Shown: positions 7,662 through 16,636 of the stretch, piece after piece | Position numbering within the stretch: the first letter of the stretch is position 1 | Layout of the letters: every line of letters begins with the position of its first letter | Assembly: GCA_016708825.1 (NCBI GenBank) | Contig: JADJEZ010000010.1 | Location: forward strand, 1 to 64,000 | Source: Betaproteobacteria bacterium | Lineage (GTDB): Bacteria; Pseudomonadota; Gammaproteobacteria; Burkholderiales; Usitatibacteraceae | Reading direction: 5' to 3' | Length of the DNA: 64,000 nt | The notes under the pieces: model-generated | Databases searched by the model: none | Told to the model about the DNA's origin: nothing | Seen by the model: only the letters and a program-made list of their open reading frames with translations | Made by a program: the position numbers and the translations under genes

Positions 7662-9154
7662 ATGGAATTTAGCATAAAGAGCGGTAGCCCCGAGAAGCAA
7701 CGCACCGGCTGTGTCGTGGTGGGCGTCTTCGAGGGCCGCAAGCTCACCGCCTCGGCGCAGGTCATCGACCGCGCCGCCAAGGGCTTCCTCACCGAAGTGC
7801 TTCGCCGCGGCGACCTCGAGGAAAGGCCGGCACCACGCTCCTCTTGCAGAGCGTGAGCGGCGTGCCTTCCGACCGCGTCCTCCTCGTGGGGCTCGGCAAG
7901 GAGCGCGAGCTGGGGGAGTCCGCCTTCCGGAAAGCCATCGACACGGCGACCAAGGCGCTGCGCTCCACGGGCGCGACGGAAGCCACCTTCTATCTCGCCG
8001 ACCAGGCGCTGCGCAAGCGCGACACCGCCTTCAAGGTCGAGCAGGCGGTGCTCGGCATCATGGAAGGGATGTACCGCTTCGACCGGATGAAGAGCAAGCC
8101 CGCGGCGGAGCCCAAGCGAACGCTGCGCAAGGTTGTGCTGCACGTGGCGCGCCGCGGCGACATCGCCGCCGGGGAAGCCGCCGCGGCACGCGCCATGGCC
8201 ATTGCCGAGGGCGTGCACCTCGCGCGCGACCTTGGCAATCTTCCGGGCAACATCTGCACGCCGGCGCACCTCGCTTCCGAGGCGCAGGCGCTGGCCAGGC
8301 AGTTCGGGATGGTTTGCGACGTGCTGGAGGAAAAGGAACTCGCCAAGCTCGGAATGGGCGCCTTCCTCGCCGTGGCGCGCGGCAGCCGCCAGCCGCCCAA
8401 GCTCATCGTGCTCGAGCACCGCGGCGCGAAGAAGAAGGACGCGCCGCCCGTGGTCCTGGTCGGCAAGGGCGTCACCTTCGACACCGGCGGCATCTCGCTC
8501 AAGCCCGCGCCCGAGATGGACGAGATGAAGTTCGACATGTGCGGCGCGGCGAGCGTGCTGGGGACCATGAAGGCCGTCGCCCTGATGAAGCTGCCGCTGA
8601 ACGTGGTCGGAATCATTCCGGCCACGGAGAACATGCCGGGCGGCAACGCCGTGAAGCCGGGCGACATCGTGACCACGATGTCCGGAAAGACCGTCGAGAT
8701 CCTCAATACCGACGCGGAGGGCCGCCTCATCCTCTGCGACGCGCTCACCTACGCCGAGCGCTACAAGCCCGCGGCCGTCGTGGACATCGCAACACTCACC
8801 GGGGCGATGGTGATCGCGCTCGGCCACATCGCCACGGGCCTCTTCGCCAACAGCGACCCCCTGGCCCGGGAGTTGCTCCACGCGGGAGATGTTTCCTGGG
8901 ACCGCGCCTGGCACCTGCCGCTCTGGGACGATTACCAGGAGGGGCTCAAGTCCAACTTCGCGGACATCCCCAACATCGGCACCCGCGCCGGCGGATCGAT
9001 CACCGCGGCGTGCTTCCTCGAGCGCTTCGCCAAGGCCTACCCGTGGGCGCACCTGGACATCGCCGGCACGGCGTGGAAGTCCGGGCCGGACAAGGGCGCA
9101 ACCGGGCGGCCCGTCGCGTTGCTCGCGAATTTCCTCGCGCGGCGCTCGGCGTGA
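7662..9154 (+). CDS. pepA: Leucyl aminopeptidase, M17 family (one-base frameshift near codon 53)
   Basis: Cytosolic di-metal aminopeptidase that removes N-terminal residues, chiefly leucine. The N-terminal domain starts at the ATG at 7,662. The catalytic domain shows the metal- and substrate-binding motifs VGKGVTFDTGGISLKP, the family signature NTDAEGRLIL, and DIATLTGA. The frame breaks at about 7,820: one G appears lost (gaggaaagg), after which the next frame continues with LLLQSVSGVPSDRVLL to the TGA at 9,154. Restoring the base gives 497 aa, the normal length. Both halves are fully conserved, so a sequence error is more likely than a pseudogene. It shares a GTGA overlap with holC, the common order in betaproteobacteria. 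Confidence 0.9.
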
Positions 9155-9573
9155 CGAGAATCGACTTCTACCACTACGCCGAGGACAAGCTGCGTTACGC
9201 GTGCCGCCTCGCCGCGACGGTGGCCGAGCGCGACAACCGTCTCGTGGTCTACGCGCCGGACGCGCAGGTACTCTCCGCCTTCGACCGCCTGCTGTGGACC
9301 TTCCAGTCGACGCGCTTCGTTCCCCACTGCCGTGCCGTCGACGCGATCGCCGCGGAAACCCCCGTGGTGCTCGCCGCGGGCGAGGAGCCCCTGCCCCACC
9401 ACGACGTGCTCCTGAACCTGGGCGACGAACGCCCGCCCTTCTTCGCCTCCTTCGAGCGCGTGCTGGAGGTCGTGGGCACCGACGAGGAAGACAAGCAGCA
9501 CGCCCGGGGCAGGTTCGTGTTCTACCGGAGCCGCGGCTACGAGATCAACGTGAACGCGATCAAGGGGGCCTGA
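9151..9573 (+). CDS. holC: DNA polymerase III chi subunit
   Basis: The chi subunit links the clamp loader to single-stranded DNA-binding protein during replication. The 140-aa protein opens with the typical TRIDFYHYAEDKL and retains the DLLLWTF-like core (DRLLWTFQSTRFVPH) and a conserved LLNLGDERPPFF segment. The GTG at 9,151 overlaps the pepA stop by 4 bp, indicating coupled translation. The position between pepA and valS is typical of proteobacterial holC. Confidence 0.92.
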   Translation: MTRIDFYHYAEDKLRYACRLAATVAERDNRLVVYAPDAQVLSAFDRLLWTFQSTRFVPHCRAVDAIAAETPVVLAAGEEPLPHHDVLLNLGDERPPFFASFERVLEVVGTDEEDKQHARGRFVFYRSRGYEINVNAIKGA

Positions 9574-9577
9574 GGCC

Positions 9578-9982
9578 ATGGCGCAGGACGACGGCGACAT
9601 CCTGGGCAAGGCCGACGCGCTGCTGCGCAGGCATGTCCCGCCGCGCACGGGCCCCGGAAGCGGCGCCGACGTGCCGGTTCTCACAGAGCTGATCACGCCA
9701 GGGGGCGTGGCGCCCGCACCCGAGCCTCCTCCGGAAGCGGAACCGGAAGTGCCTCCCGCAAACGACGAAGGCGACAACGAATTGCGCCGCCGGCTGGTCG
9801 CCGAAATCGTCGACACCGTGCAGTCGCGCCTGGCGCAGGACATCGAGCAGCGCGTGGCCGACCAGGTGCTCGCGGAAGTCCGCGCCTCCGTCGCGACCGC
9901 GCTGGAGGATCTGCGGCACGACATCGCCCAGGCCGTGGGCGAAGCGGTGGGCGAAGCGCTCGCCCGCCACCCGAAACGATGA
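9578..9982 (+). CDS. Acidic, proline-rich protein between holC and valS (DUF2486-like)
   Basis: A 134-aa protein of unknown function. Residues about 1-30 contain a conserved-looking segment (GDILGKADALLRRH). A Pro/Glu/Ala-rich linker follows (about 40-66), then an amphipathic helical region (about 67-130) with a repeated VGEAVGEA. Proteins of this layout sit between holC and valS in many betaproteobacteria and have been catalogued as a domain of unknown function. The start is 4 bp after the holC stop and the stop overlaps the valS ATG, so it is part of the same operon. No role is claimed. Confidence 0.75.
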   Translation: MAQDDGDILGKADALLRRHVPPRTGPGSGADVPVLTELITPGGVAPAPEPPPEAEPEVPPANDEGDNELRRRLVAEIVDTVQSRLAQDIEQRVADQVLAEVRASVATALEDLRHDIAQAVGEAVGEALARHPKR

Positions 9983-12753
9983 AACCCGGATCCATGGAAC
10001 TCGCGAAAAGCTTCGACCCCCACGCCATCGAGGCGCACTGGTACCCCTTCTGGGAATCCCGCGGCTGGTTCAAGGCCGCCTTCGATCCCTCGCGCCCTTC
10101 GTTCGCGATCCAGTTGCCGCCGCCCAACGTCACCGGCACGCTGCACATGGGGCACGCCTTCAACCAGACGCTGATGGATATCCTCACGCGCTGGCACCGC
10201 ATGCAGGGCGAGAACGTCCTCTGGCTGCCCGGCACGGACCACGCCGGCATCGCCACGCAGATGGTGGTCGAGCGCCAGCTCGAGCAGGAAGGCACCACGC
10301 GCCGCGACCTCGGCCGCGGGAAGTTCGTCGAGCGCGTCTGGGCCTGGAAGGAGGAATCGGGCTCCACGATCACCCGGCAGATGCGCCGCCTGGGCGCCTC
10401 CTGCGACTGGTCGCGCGAGTACTTCACGATGGACGATGCGCGCTCGCGGGCGGTCACGGAGGTCTTCGTGCGCCTGCACGAGGAGGGCCTCATCTACCGC
10501 GGCAAGCGCCTGGTGAACTGGGACCCGGTCCTGCACACCGCGCTGTCCGACCTGGAGGTCGAGTCGCGCGAGGAGAACGGCTCCCTGTGGCAACTGCGCT
10601 ACCCGCTCGCCGAGGGCACGGAGTCGCTCGTCGTGGCCACCACGCGCCCCGAGACGATGCTGGGCGACACCGCCGTGGCCGTGCACCCCGAGGACCGCCG
10701 CTACAGCCATCTCATCGGGCGCATGGTCCGCCTGCCGCTCGCCGACCGCCTCATTCCCGTCATCGGCGACGAATACGTCGACCGGGAGTTCGGCACGGGT
10801 TGCGTGAAGATCACGCCCGCCCACGACTTCAACGACTACCAGCTGGGCGCGCGCCACGGCCTGCCCATGGTCAACATCTTCACGCTGGAAGCGAAGGTGA
10901 ACGAGAACGCGCCCGAGGCCTACCGGGGACTCGACCGCTTCGAGGCGAGGAAACGCGTGCTGGCCGACCTGGAGCGCGCAGGCCTCGTGGAGAGCGTGAA
11001 GCCCCACAAGCTCATGCAGCCGCGCTCGCAGCGCTCGGACGCCGTAGTCGAGCCCATGCTCTCCGACCAGTGGTTCGTGAAGATGGAGGGCTTCGCGCGG
11101 CAGGGCTTGGAGCCGGTGAACGACGGGCGCATCCGCTTCGTGCCGGACGAATGGGCCTCGGTGTACCGCCAGTGGCTGGAGAACATCCAGGACTGGTGCA
11201 TCTCGCGCCAGCTCTGGTGGGGCCACCAGATCCCGGCGTGGTACGCGGACGACGGCACACCCTGGGTCGGGCGAAATTTCGAGGAGGCCGCCGCGAAGGC
11301 GAAGGCCGCCGGCAAGACTCTCTCCGCGGACCGGCGCGACCCCGACATGCTCGACACCTGGTTCTCGTCGGCCTTCGTCCCGTTCTCCACGCTCGGCTGG
11401 CCCGACGAGGCCGCCTTCGCCCGGGAACGCAAGTTCTTCCTCCCCTCGTCGGTGATGATCACCGGCGCCGACATCATCTTCTTCTGGGTCGCCCGCATGA
11501 TCATGACGACCCTGCACTTCACCGGCGAGATCCCGTTCCGCGACGTGTACCTGAACGCGACCGTGCGCGACGGCGAAGGCCAGCGGATGTCGAAGTCGAA
11601 GGGCAACACCATCGACCCGATCGACGTGATCGACGGGATCGACCTGGCCGCGCTCCTGGAGAAGTCCACGCGCGGGCTGCTGCTCGCCTCGCACAAGGAA
11701 TCGGCGGCCAAGCGCGTAAGGCGGGACTACCCCGAGGGCATCGCCTCCTACGGCGCCGACGCGCTTCGCTTCACCTTCGCCGCGCTTTCCACGCAAGGCC
11801 GCACGCTCAACTTCGACCTGAAGCGCTGCGAGGGCTACCGCAGCTTCTGCAACAAGCTCTGGAACGCCACGCGCTTCGTGCTGATGAACTGCGAGGGCAA
11901 GGACACCGGCCTCGATCCGGGCGCACCCGTGGAGCTCTCCTTCGCCGACCGGTGGATCGTCTCGCGCCTGCAGCGGGCGGAGGCCGAGGTCGCGAAGGGC
12001 TTCGAGGAGTACCGGTTCGACACCGCGGCCCGCGCGCTCTACGAGTTCGCCTGGGACGAGTACTGCGACTGGTACGTGGAACTCGCCAAGGTGCAATTGC
12101 AGTCCGGATCGGAGGCGTCGCAGCGCGGCACGCGGCGCACGCTCATCCGCGTGCTCGAGGCAACGCTTCGTCTCGCGCACCCGGTGATCCCCTTCATCAC
12201 CGAGGAACTGTGGCAGAAGGTGGCGCCGATGGCCGGCGCCGAGGGTGAGACGGTCATGCTGGCGCGGTGGCCGCGGCCGCAGCCCGAGAAGGCCGACGAA
12301 TCCGCCGAGCAGGCCGTCGCCGCGCTGAAGGAGCTCACCAACGCCGCGCGCAACCTGCGCTCCGAGATGGGGCTCGCCCCCGGGCAGCGCGTCCCGGGCT
12401 TCGTCCAGGCGGGCCCCGAACTCGCCTCCCACCTGCCGTACCTGCAGGCTCTCGCCCGCCTGTCGGAGGTGAAGCTCGTTGCCAGCCTTCCGGACGCGCA
12501 GGCCCCGGTCGCGGTCACCGGCAGCGGCAAGGTCATGCTGCACGTGGAGATCGATCGCGCCGCCGAGCGCGAGCGCCTCGCCCGGGAAGCGGCCAGGCTC
12601 GACGGGGAGATCGCGAAGTCCGAGACCAAGCTCGGCAACGCGTCCTTCGTCGAACGCGCGAAGGCCGAAGTCGTGGAGCAGGAGAAGAAGCGCCTTTCGG
12701 ACAACCGCGCCAAGCTCGAAGACGTCCGCTCCCAGCTCGCCCGACTGGCCTGA
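9979..12753 (+). CDS. valS: Valyl-tRNA synthetase
   Basis: Class I aminoacyl-tRNA synthetase charging tRNA-Val. The 924-aa protein has the HIGH-type motif as HMGH (residues about 53-56), the CP1 editing domain (TTRPETMLGDTAVAVHP, then a KITPAHDFND segment), the KMSKS motif as RMSKSKGN (about 533), an anticodon-binding domain, and the C-terminal coiled coil that braces the tRNA (residues about 855-920). The ATG at 9,979 overlaps the preceding stop (ATGA). The frame is uninterrupted across 2.8 kb, in contrast to several neighbours. Confidence 0.98.
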   Translation: MKPGSMELAKSFDPHAIEAHWYPFWESRGWFKAAFDPSRPSFAIQLPPPNVTGTLHMGHAFNQTLMDILTRWHRMQGENVLWLPGTDHAGIATQMVVERQLEQEGTTRRDLGRGKFVERVWAWKEESGSTITRQMRRLGASCDWSREYFTMDDARSRAVTEVFVRLHEEGLIYRGKRLVNWDPVLHTALSDLEVESREENGSLWQLRYPLAEGTESLVVATTRPETMLGDTAVAVHPEDRRYSHLIGRMVRLPLADRLIPVIGDEYVDREFGTGCVKITPAHDFNDYQLGARHGLPMVNIFTLEAKVNENAPEAYRGLDRFEARKRVLADLERAGLVESVKPHKLMQPRSQRSDAVVEPMLSDQWFVKMEGFARQGLEPVNDGRIRFVPDEWASVYRQWLENIQDWCISRQLWWGHQIPAWYADDGTPWVGRNFEEAAAKAKAAGKTLSADRRDPDMLDTWFSSAFVPFSTLGWPDEAAFARERKFFLPSSVMITGADIIFFWVARMIMTTLHFTGEIPFRDVYLNATVRDGEGQRMSKSKGNTIDPIDVIDGIDLAALLEKSTRGLLLASHKESAAKRVRRDYPEGIASYGADALRFTFAALSTQGRTLNFDLKRCEGYRSFCNKLWNATRFVLMNCEGKDTGLDPGAPVELSFADRWIVSRLQRAEAEVAKGFEEYRFDTAARALYEFAWDEYCDWYVELAKVQLQSGSEASQRGTRRTLIRVLEATLRLAHPVIPFITEELWQKVAPMAGAEGETVMLARWPRPQPEKADESAEQAVAALKELTNAARNLRSEMGLAPGQRVPGFVQAGPELASHLPYLQALARLSEVKLVASLPDAQAPVAVTGSGKVMLHVEIDRAAERERLAREAARLDGEIAKSETKLGNASFVERAKAEVVEQEKKRLSDNRAKLEDVRSQLARLA

Positions 12754-12788
12754 CGGTGGCCCGTAGACGAGACGGCCGCTGAGCCGCC

Positions 12789-14058
12789 GTGGCGATTCCC
12801 CACAGCCTGCGCGCGCTCGCCTCGCCCAACTTCCGTCGCTACTACGTCGGGCAGGCGGTGTCGATGGTCGGCACCTGGGTGCAGTCGCTCGCGCTCATGT
12901 GGCTCGCCTACCGGATGTCGGGCTCCACCTGGTTCACCGGGCTCGTGGGCTTCCTCAACTCGATCCCGTACCTCGTGCTCTCGCCCTTTGCCGGCGTGCT
13001 CGGCGACCGCCTCGACCGGCGCCGGATCCTGATCACGGTGCTCACGCTCCTTTTCCTGCAGTCGGTCGTGCTCGCCATCCTGTCGGGCTTCCGCACGATC
13101 ACCATGGGCCAGCTCGCGGCACTCGCCCTCTTCGCGGGCGTGGCCAATTCCTTCGAGACGCCCACGCGCCAGTCCTTCTTCGTGCAGCTCCTGGACGACC
13201 GCAGCCACCTGCCGAACGCGATCGCGCTCAATTCCGTCCTCATGAACGGCGCGCGGCTCGTCGGGCCCTCCCTGGGCGGCATCGTCATCGCGGCCTGGGG
13301 CGTGACCGCGTGCTTCGCGATCAACGCGGCGAGCTACCTCTTCGTGATCGGGGCGCTGCGGAGGGTCCACCCCGTGCGCGCTTCCCCCGCGCGGGCGCCG
13401 AGCCATCCCCTGGCCGACCTCGCCGACGGCTGGCGCTACGCGATGGGCTTCGTGCCGATCCGGCGCATGCTGTTCCTGCTCGCCACCGTGAGCCTCACGG
13501 TCGGGCCCTACTCCTCGCTCATGCCCGCCATCGCGGTGAAGACCTTCGCGGAAGGCGCCTGGCTCGTGGGGCTCTTCATAGGCGCCGTGGGATTCGGCGC
13601 CGTCGTCGCCGCGGTGAGCCTCGCGAGGAGGGCCACGACCCGCGGGCTCGCGAAATGGATCGGCGTCTCGGCGATCGCCGCGGGCGTGGGCTCCGCGGGG
13701 TTCTGCTTCTCGCGCTCGATCCCGCTCTCGACCGCACTCATGGCCGTGGCCGGGTTCGGGATGTTCATGACCGCCGCCTCGTGCAACACCATCGTCCAGA
13801 GCGTCGTGGACGAGGACAAGCGCGGGCGCGTGATGAGCTACTACACGATGTTCTTCATCGGCTCGCTCACCCTGGGCCACCTCGCGGCCGGGGCCCTGGC
13901 CGAGGCCGTCGGCGCGCCGCTCACCTTCCTCGCAGGCGGCATCGTGCGCCCTCACGGGCTCGGTCTTCGCGTACCGCCTGCCGTCCTTCCGCGAGCACCT
14001 GCGGGCCGCCTACGTCGCGCGGGGTATCATCGCCTCGACCGGAGAGCCCCCCAAATGA
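12789..14058 (+). CDS. MFS transporter, enterobactin-exporter (EntS)-like, frameshifted near 3' end
   Basis: Inner-membrane major facilitator protein of about 423 aa with 10-12 hydrophobic segments. The opening (LASPNFRRYYVGQAVSMVGTW) and the loop LGDRLDRRRILI between helices 2 and 3 are typical of the EntS/MFS_3 group of drug or siderophore exporters. At about 13,950 the frame shifts (one base gained or two lost). The alternative frame then reads ALTGSVFAYRLPSFREHLR and stops at the TGA 14,056-14,058, which overlaps the next gene's ATG. Without the correction the reading frame runs into the enoyl-CoA hydratase, a false fusion. The substrate is unknown; no siderophore genes are nearby. GTG start. 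Confidence 0.8.
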
Positions 14059-14840
14059 CCGACACCGTCCTGCTCGAACGACGCGGCGCCGCCGCGATCG
14101 TCACCCTGAACCGCCCCGACAAGCTGAACGCACTCGACGCGACCCTCATGGGCGACCTCGACCGCGTCACGCGCGAGGTGGCCGAGGATGAAACCGTGCG
14201 CGCGGTGCTGGTGCGCGGCGCCGGGCGCGCCTTCATGGCCGGCGGCGACGTCGCCCATTTCCACGCGAACCTCGACACGCTCGCGGTCGGGTTCCGGGAA
14301 ATGGGTCAGGGGTTCCACGCCTCGGTGAAGCGCCTGCGCACCATGGACAAGCCCGTGCTCGCCTGCGTCCACGGCGCGGTGGCGGGCGGGGGGCTCTCCG
14401 TCATGCTCGCCTGCGACCTGGCCATCGCCTCGCGCGATGCGCAGCTCTCGCTCGCCTACGCGAACATCGGCACCTCACCGGACGGCGGCAGTTCCTTCAC
14501 CCTGCCGCGCATCGTGGGGCTGCGCAAGGCGCTGGAACTTGCGTTCCTCGGCGAGCGTATCGATGCCGATGAGGCCTGCGCGCTCGGCCTGGTCAACTGG
14601 GTCGTGGAGCCCGCCGAGCTCGAGGCGCGCGCGTTCGCCATCCTCGATCGCCTCGCGTCGGGTCCCACCTTCGCCTTCGCGAGGACCAAGGCCCTCTTCA
14701 ACGAGACCTGGGAGCGCCCCATGGACGCGCAACTGGACGCGGAGCTCGCTTCGTTCTCGCTCTGCATTCCGACCCGGGACTTCGCCGAAGGCACCGGCGC
14801 CTTCGTGGCCAAGCGCAAGCCTGAATTCACGGGGGGGTAG
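14055..14840 (+). CDS. Enoyl-CoA hydratase/isomerase family protein
   Basis: A 261-aa crotonase-fold protein that probably hydrates or isomerises acyl-CoA esters. The oxyanion-hole segments are visible as GRAFMAGGDV (about residues 56-65) and HGAVAGGGLSVMLACD (about 106-121). The catalytic Glu usual in hydratases in the second helix is not obvious: the region reads NIGTSPDGGSS, and the Asp there matches isomerase-type members. The ATG overlaps the MFS stop (ATGA). The short-chain dehydrogenase gene follows by 5 bp, so the two may act in one acyl-CoA pathway, although no thiolase or dehydrogenase partner is present. Confidence 0.85.
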   Translation: MTDTVLLERRGAAAIVTLNRPDKLNALDATLMGDLDRVTREVAEDETVRAVLVRGAGRAFMAGGDVAHFHANLDTLAVGFREMGQGFHASVKRLRTMDKPVLACVHGAVAGGGLSVMLACDLAIASRDAQLSLAYANIGTSPDGGSSFTLPRIVGLRKALELAFLGERIDADEACALGLVNWVVEPAELEARAFAILDRLASGPTFAFARTKALFNETWERPMDAQLDAELASFSLCIPTRDFAEGTGAFVAKRKPEFTGG

Positions 14841-14845
14841 GCGCC

Positions 14846-15667
14846 GTGGCCACGCTCGCGGGCAAGACCCTCTTCATCACCGGCGCATCCCGCGGCATCG
14901 GGCGCGAGATCGCAATCCGGGCCGCGCGCGACGGTGCCAACGTCGCGATCGCGGCCAAGACCTCCGAGCCGCACCCCAAGCTCAAGGGCACCGTGCATAC
15001 GGTCGCTTCCGAAGTCGAGGCCGCGGGCGGCAAGGCGCTCGCCATCGTCCTCGACGTGCGCGACGATGCCGCCATCGCCGCGGCGGTGGAGGCGGCCGCG
15101 AAGGCCTTCGGCGGCATCGACATCCTCGTGAACAACGCGAGCGCCATCGCGCTCACGCCGACCCTCGAGACGCCGGCGCGGCGCTTCGACCTGATGGTGG
15201 GCGTGAACGTGCGCGCGACCTTCCTGTGCACGCAGGCCGCGATCGCCCACCTGCGCCGCGCGCCGAACCCCCATGTGCTGAATCTCGCCCCGCCCCTGTC
15301 GATGCAGGCGAAGTGGTTCGCGGGCCATGCCGCGTACACGATCTCCAAGTACGGCATGAGCCTGTGCACTCTCGGCATGGCGGAGGAGTTCCGCGCCGAC
15401 GGCATCGCGGTGAACTCGCTGTGGCCGGCGACCACCATCGCCACGGCCGCCGTCGAGTTCAATTTTCCACCGGAAATCCTCGCGGCGAGCCGCCACCCGG
15501 CCATCATGGCGGATGCGGCGCACGCCATCCTCACGAGCCCGAGCCGGGCGACGACCGGGAATTTCTTCCTCGACGAGGAAGTGCTGCGTGCAGCCGGCAT
15601 CGTGGATTTCGATCGCTACGCCGTGACCCCGGGCATGCCGCCGTTCAAGGACCTCTTCGTCGACTAG
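14846..15667 (+). CDS. Short-chain dehydrogenase/reductase, HSDL2-like
   Basis: A 273-aa NAD(P)-dependent oxidoreductase. The Rossmann motif TGASRGIG (about residues 12-19), the NNAS motif (about 96-99) and the catalytic YTISK (about 168-172) are all visible. The conserved active-site serine lies in LAPPLSM. The long insertion after the first strand (KTSEPHPKLKGT) is characteristic of hydroxysteroid-dehydrogenase-like protein 2 relatives, thought to act on fatty acyl substrates. It is linked to the enoyl-CoA hydratase upstream by a 5-bp gap. GTG start. The physiological substrate is not known. Confidence 0.87.
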   Translation: MATLAGKTLFITGASRGIGREIAIRAARDGANVAIAAKTSEPHPKLKGTVHTVASEVEAAGGKALAIVLDVRDDAAIAAAVEAAAKAFGGIDILVNNASAIALTPTLETPARRFDLMVGVNVRATFLCTQAAIAHLRRAPNPHVLNLAPPLSMQAKWFAGHAAYTISKYGMSLCTLGMAEEFRADGIAVNSLWPATTIATAAVEFNFPPEILAASRHPAIMADAAHAILTSPSRATTGNFFLDEEVLRAAGIVDFDRYAVTPGMPPFKDLFVD

Positions 15668-15805
15668 CGGCGGGCGCGGCTTGCCGATGGCGCCGGCTCC
15701 GCGATACCATCACCGCCACGGGAAGTCGCAGGCTCCCGGCGCCCCCAGGGGCGAAGACGGTGTCCCGTCCAAGTTCTGCGTTCCTGCTCCGTAGAGAGGA
15801 CGACC

Positions 15806-16636
15806 ATGGACACCGTGCCCCTTCCCGCATCCCCCTCCCTGTTGCTTTCTTCCGTCGGCACTCCCGCGGCGCCACTCGTGATCGACGTCCGCCGCCGCGC
15901 CGCGTTCGACGAGGACCCCGTGCTCATCGCCGGCGCGACCTGGCGCGACCCGTTCGCCGTGGGCGAGTGGGAGAAGTACCTGCCCCGCCACCGGCCGGTG
16001 GTGCTCTACTGCGTGCACGGCCACGAGGTGAGCCGCAATGCCAGCGCCGCGTTGCGAACGGCCGGCGTGGATGCGCGCTATCTCGAGGGTGGCATGGAAG
16101 CATGGCGCGCGCTCGGCGCGCCGACGGTGCTGGGGAGACGGCATCCCGCCGTGCCCTCCGAGCCGGGCAAGCCCTCGGTCTGGGTCACGCGCGAGCGCCC
16201 GAAGATCGACCGCATCGCCTGTCCATGGCTCGTCCGGCGCTTCATCGATCCTTTCGCGGAGTTCGTGTTCGTGGCCGAGCCGCAGGTGCGCGCCGTGGCC
16301 GCGCAGCGGGGCGGCATCGCCTTCGACATTCCCGGCGTCGACTTCACCCACCGCGGTGAGCGCTGCTCCTTCGATGCACTCGTCGACGACTTCGGCCTGG
16401 AGGACAAGGCACTCGCGCGGCTTGCGCGGATCGTGCGCGGCGCCGACACGGGGCGGCTCGAACTGGCGCCCGAGTGCGCGGGGCTTCTCGCCGTCTCGCT
16501 GGGCCTGGGCAGCCTGCATCGCGACGATTGCGCGCTCCTCGAGAAGGCTTTCCTGGTCTACGACGCGCTCTACGCCACCTGTCGCGCACAGGCCGCGGGC
16601 AAAGCCGAGCCCCACACCTGGAACACCCCGTCGTGA
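15806..16636 (+). CDS. chrB: Rhodanese-ChrB fusion, chromate resistance protein
   Basis: A 276-aa two-domain protein. Residues about 15-110 are a rhodanese-like domain with the cysteine loop YCVHGHEVSRNAS. Residues about 125-270 are a ChrB C-terminal-type domain (WVTRERPKIDRIACPWLVRR, GVDFTHRGERCSFDAL). ChrB proteins are needed for or regulate chromate resistance. The GTGA overlap with chrA downstream confirms joint function. The ATG is preceded by a good ribosome-binding site (gagagga). A short-chain dehydrogenase precedes it at 138 bp, a gap long enough for its own promoter, though I see no convincing -35/-10 pair. Confidence 0.88.
   Translation: MDTVPLPASPSLLLSSVGTPAAPLVIDVRRRAAFDEDPVLIAGATWRDPFAVGEWEKYLPRHRPVVLYCVHGHEVSRNASAALRTAGVDARYLEGGMEAWRALGAPTVLGRRHPAVPSEPGKPSVWVTRERPKIDRIACPWLVRRFIDPFAEFVFVAEPQVRAVAAQRGGIAFDIPGVDFTHRGERCSFDALVDDFGLEDKALARLARIVRGADTGRLELAPECAGLLAVSLGLGSLHRDDCALLEKAFLVYDALYATCRAQAAGKAEPHTWNTPS

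Noticed and set aside
7711..9573. A fusion of aminopeptidase and DNA polymerase chi
   Set aside because: The fused frame reads nonsense across pepA; the correct pepA frame ends at 9,154 with a GTGA overlap to holC.
12789..14840. A natural fusion of an MFS exporter to enoyl-CoA hydratase
   Set aside because: The join is a frame error at about 13,950. The other frame gives a normal MFS C-terminus and an ATGA overlap with a separate hydratase start.
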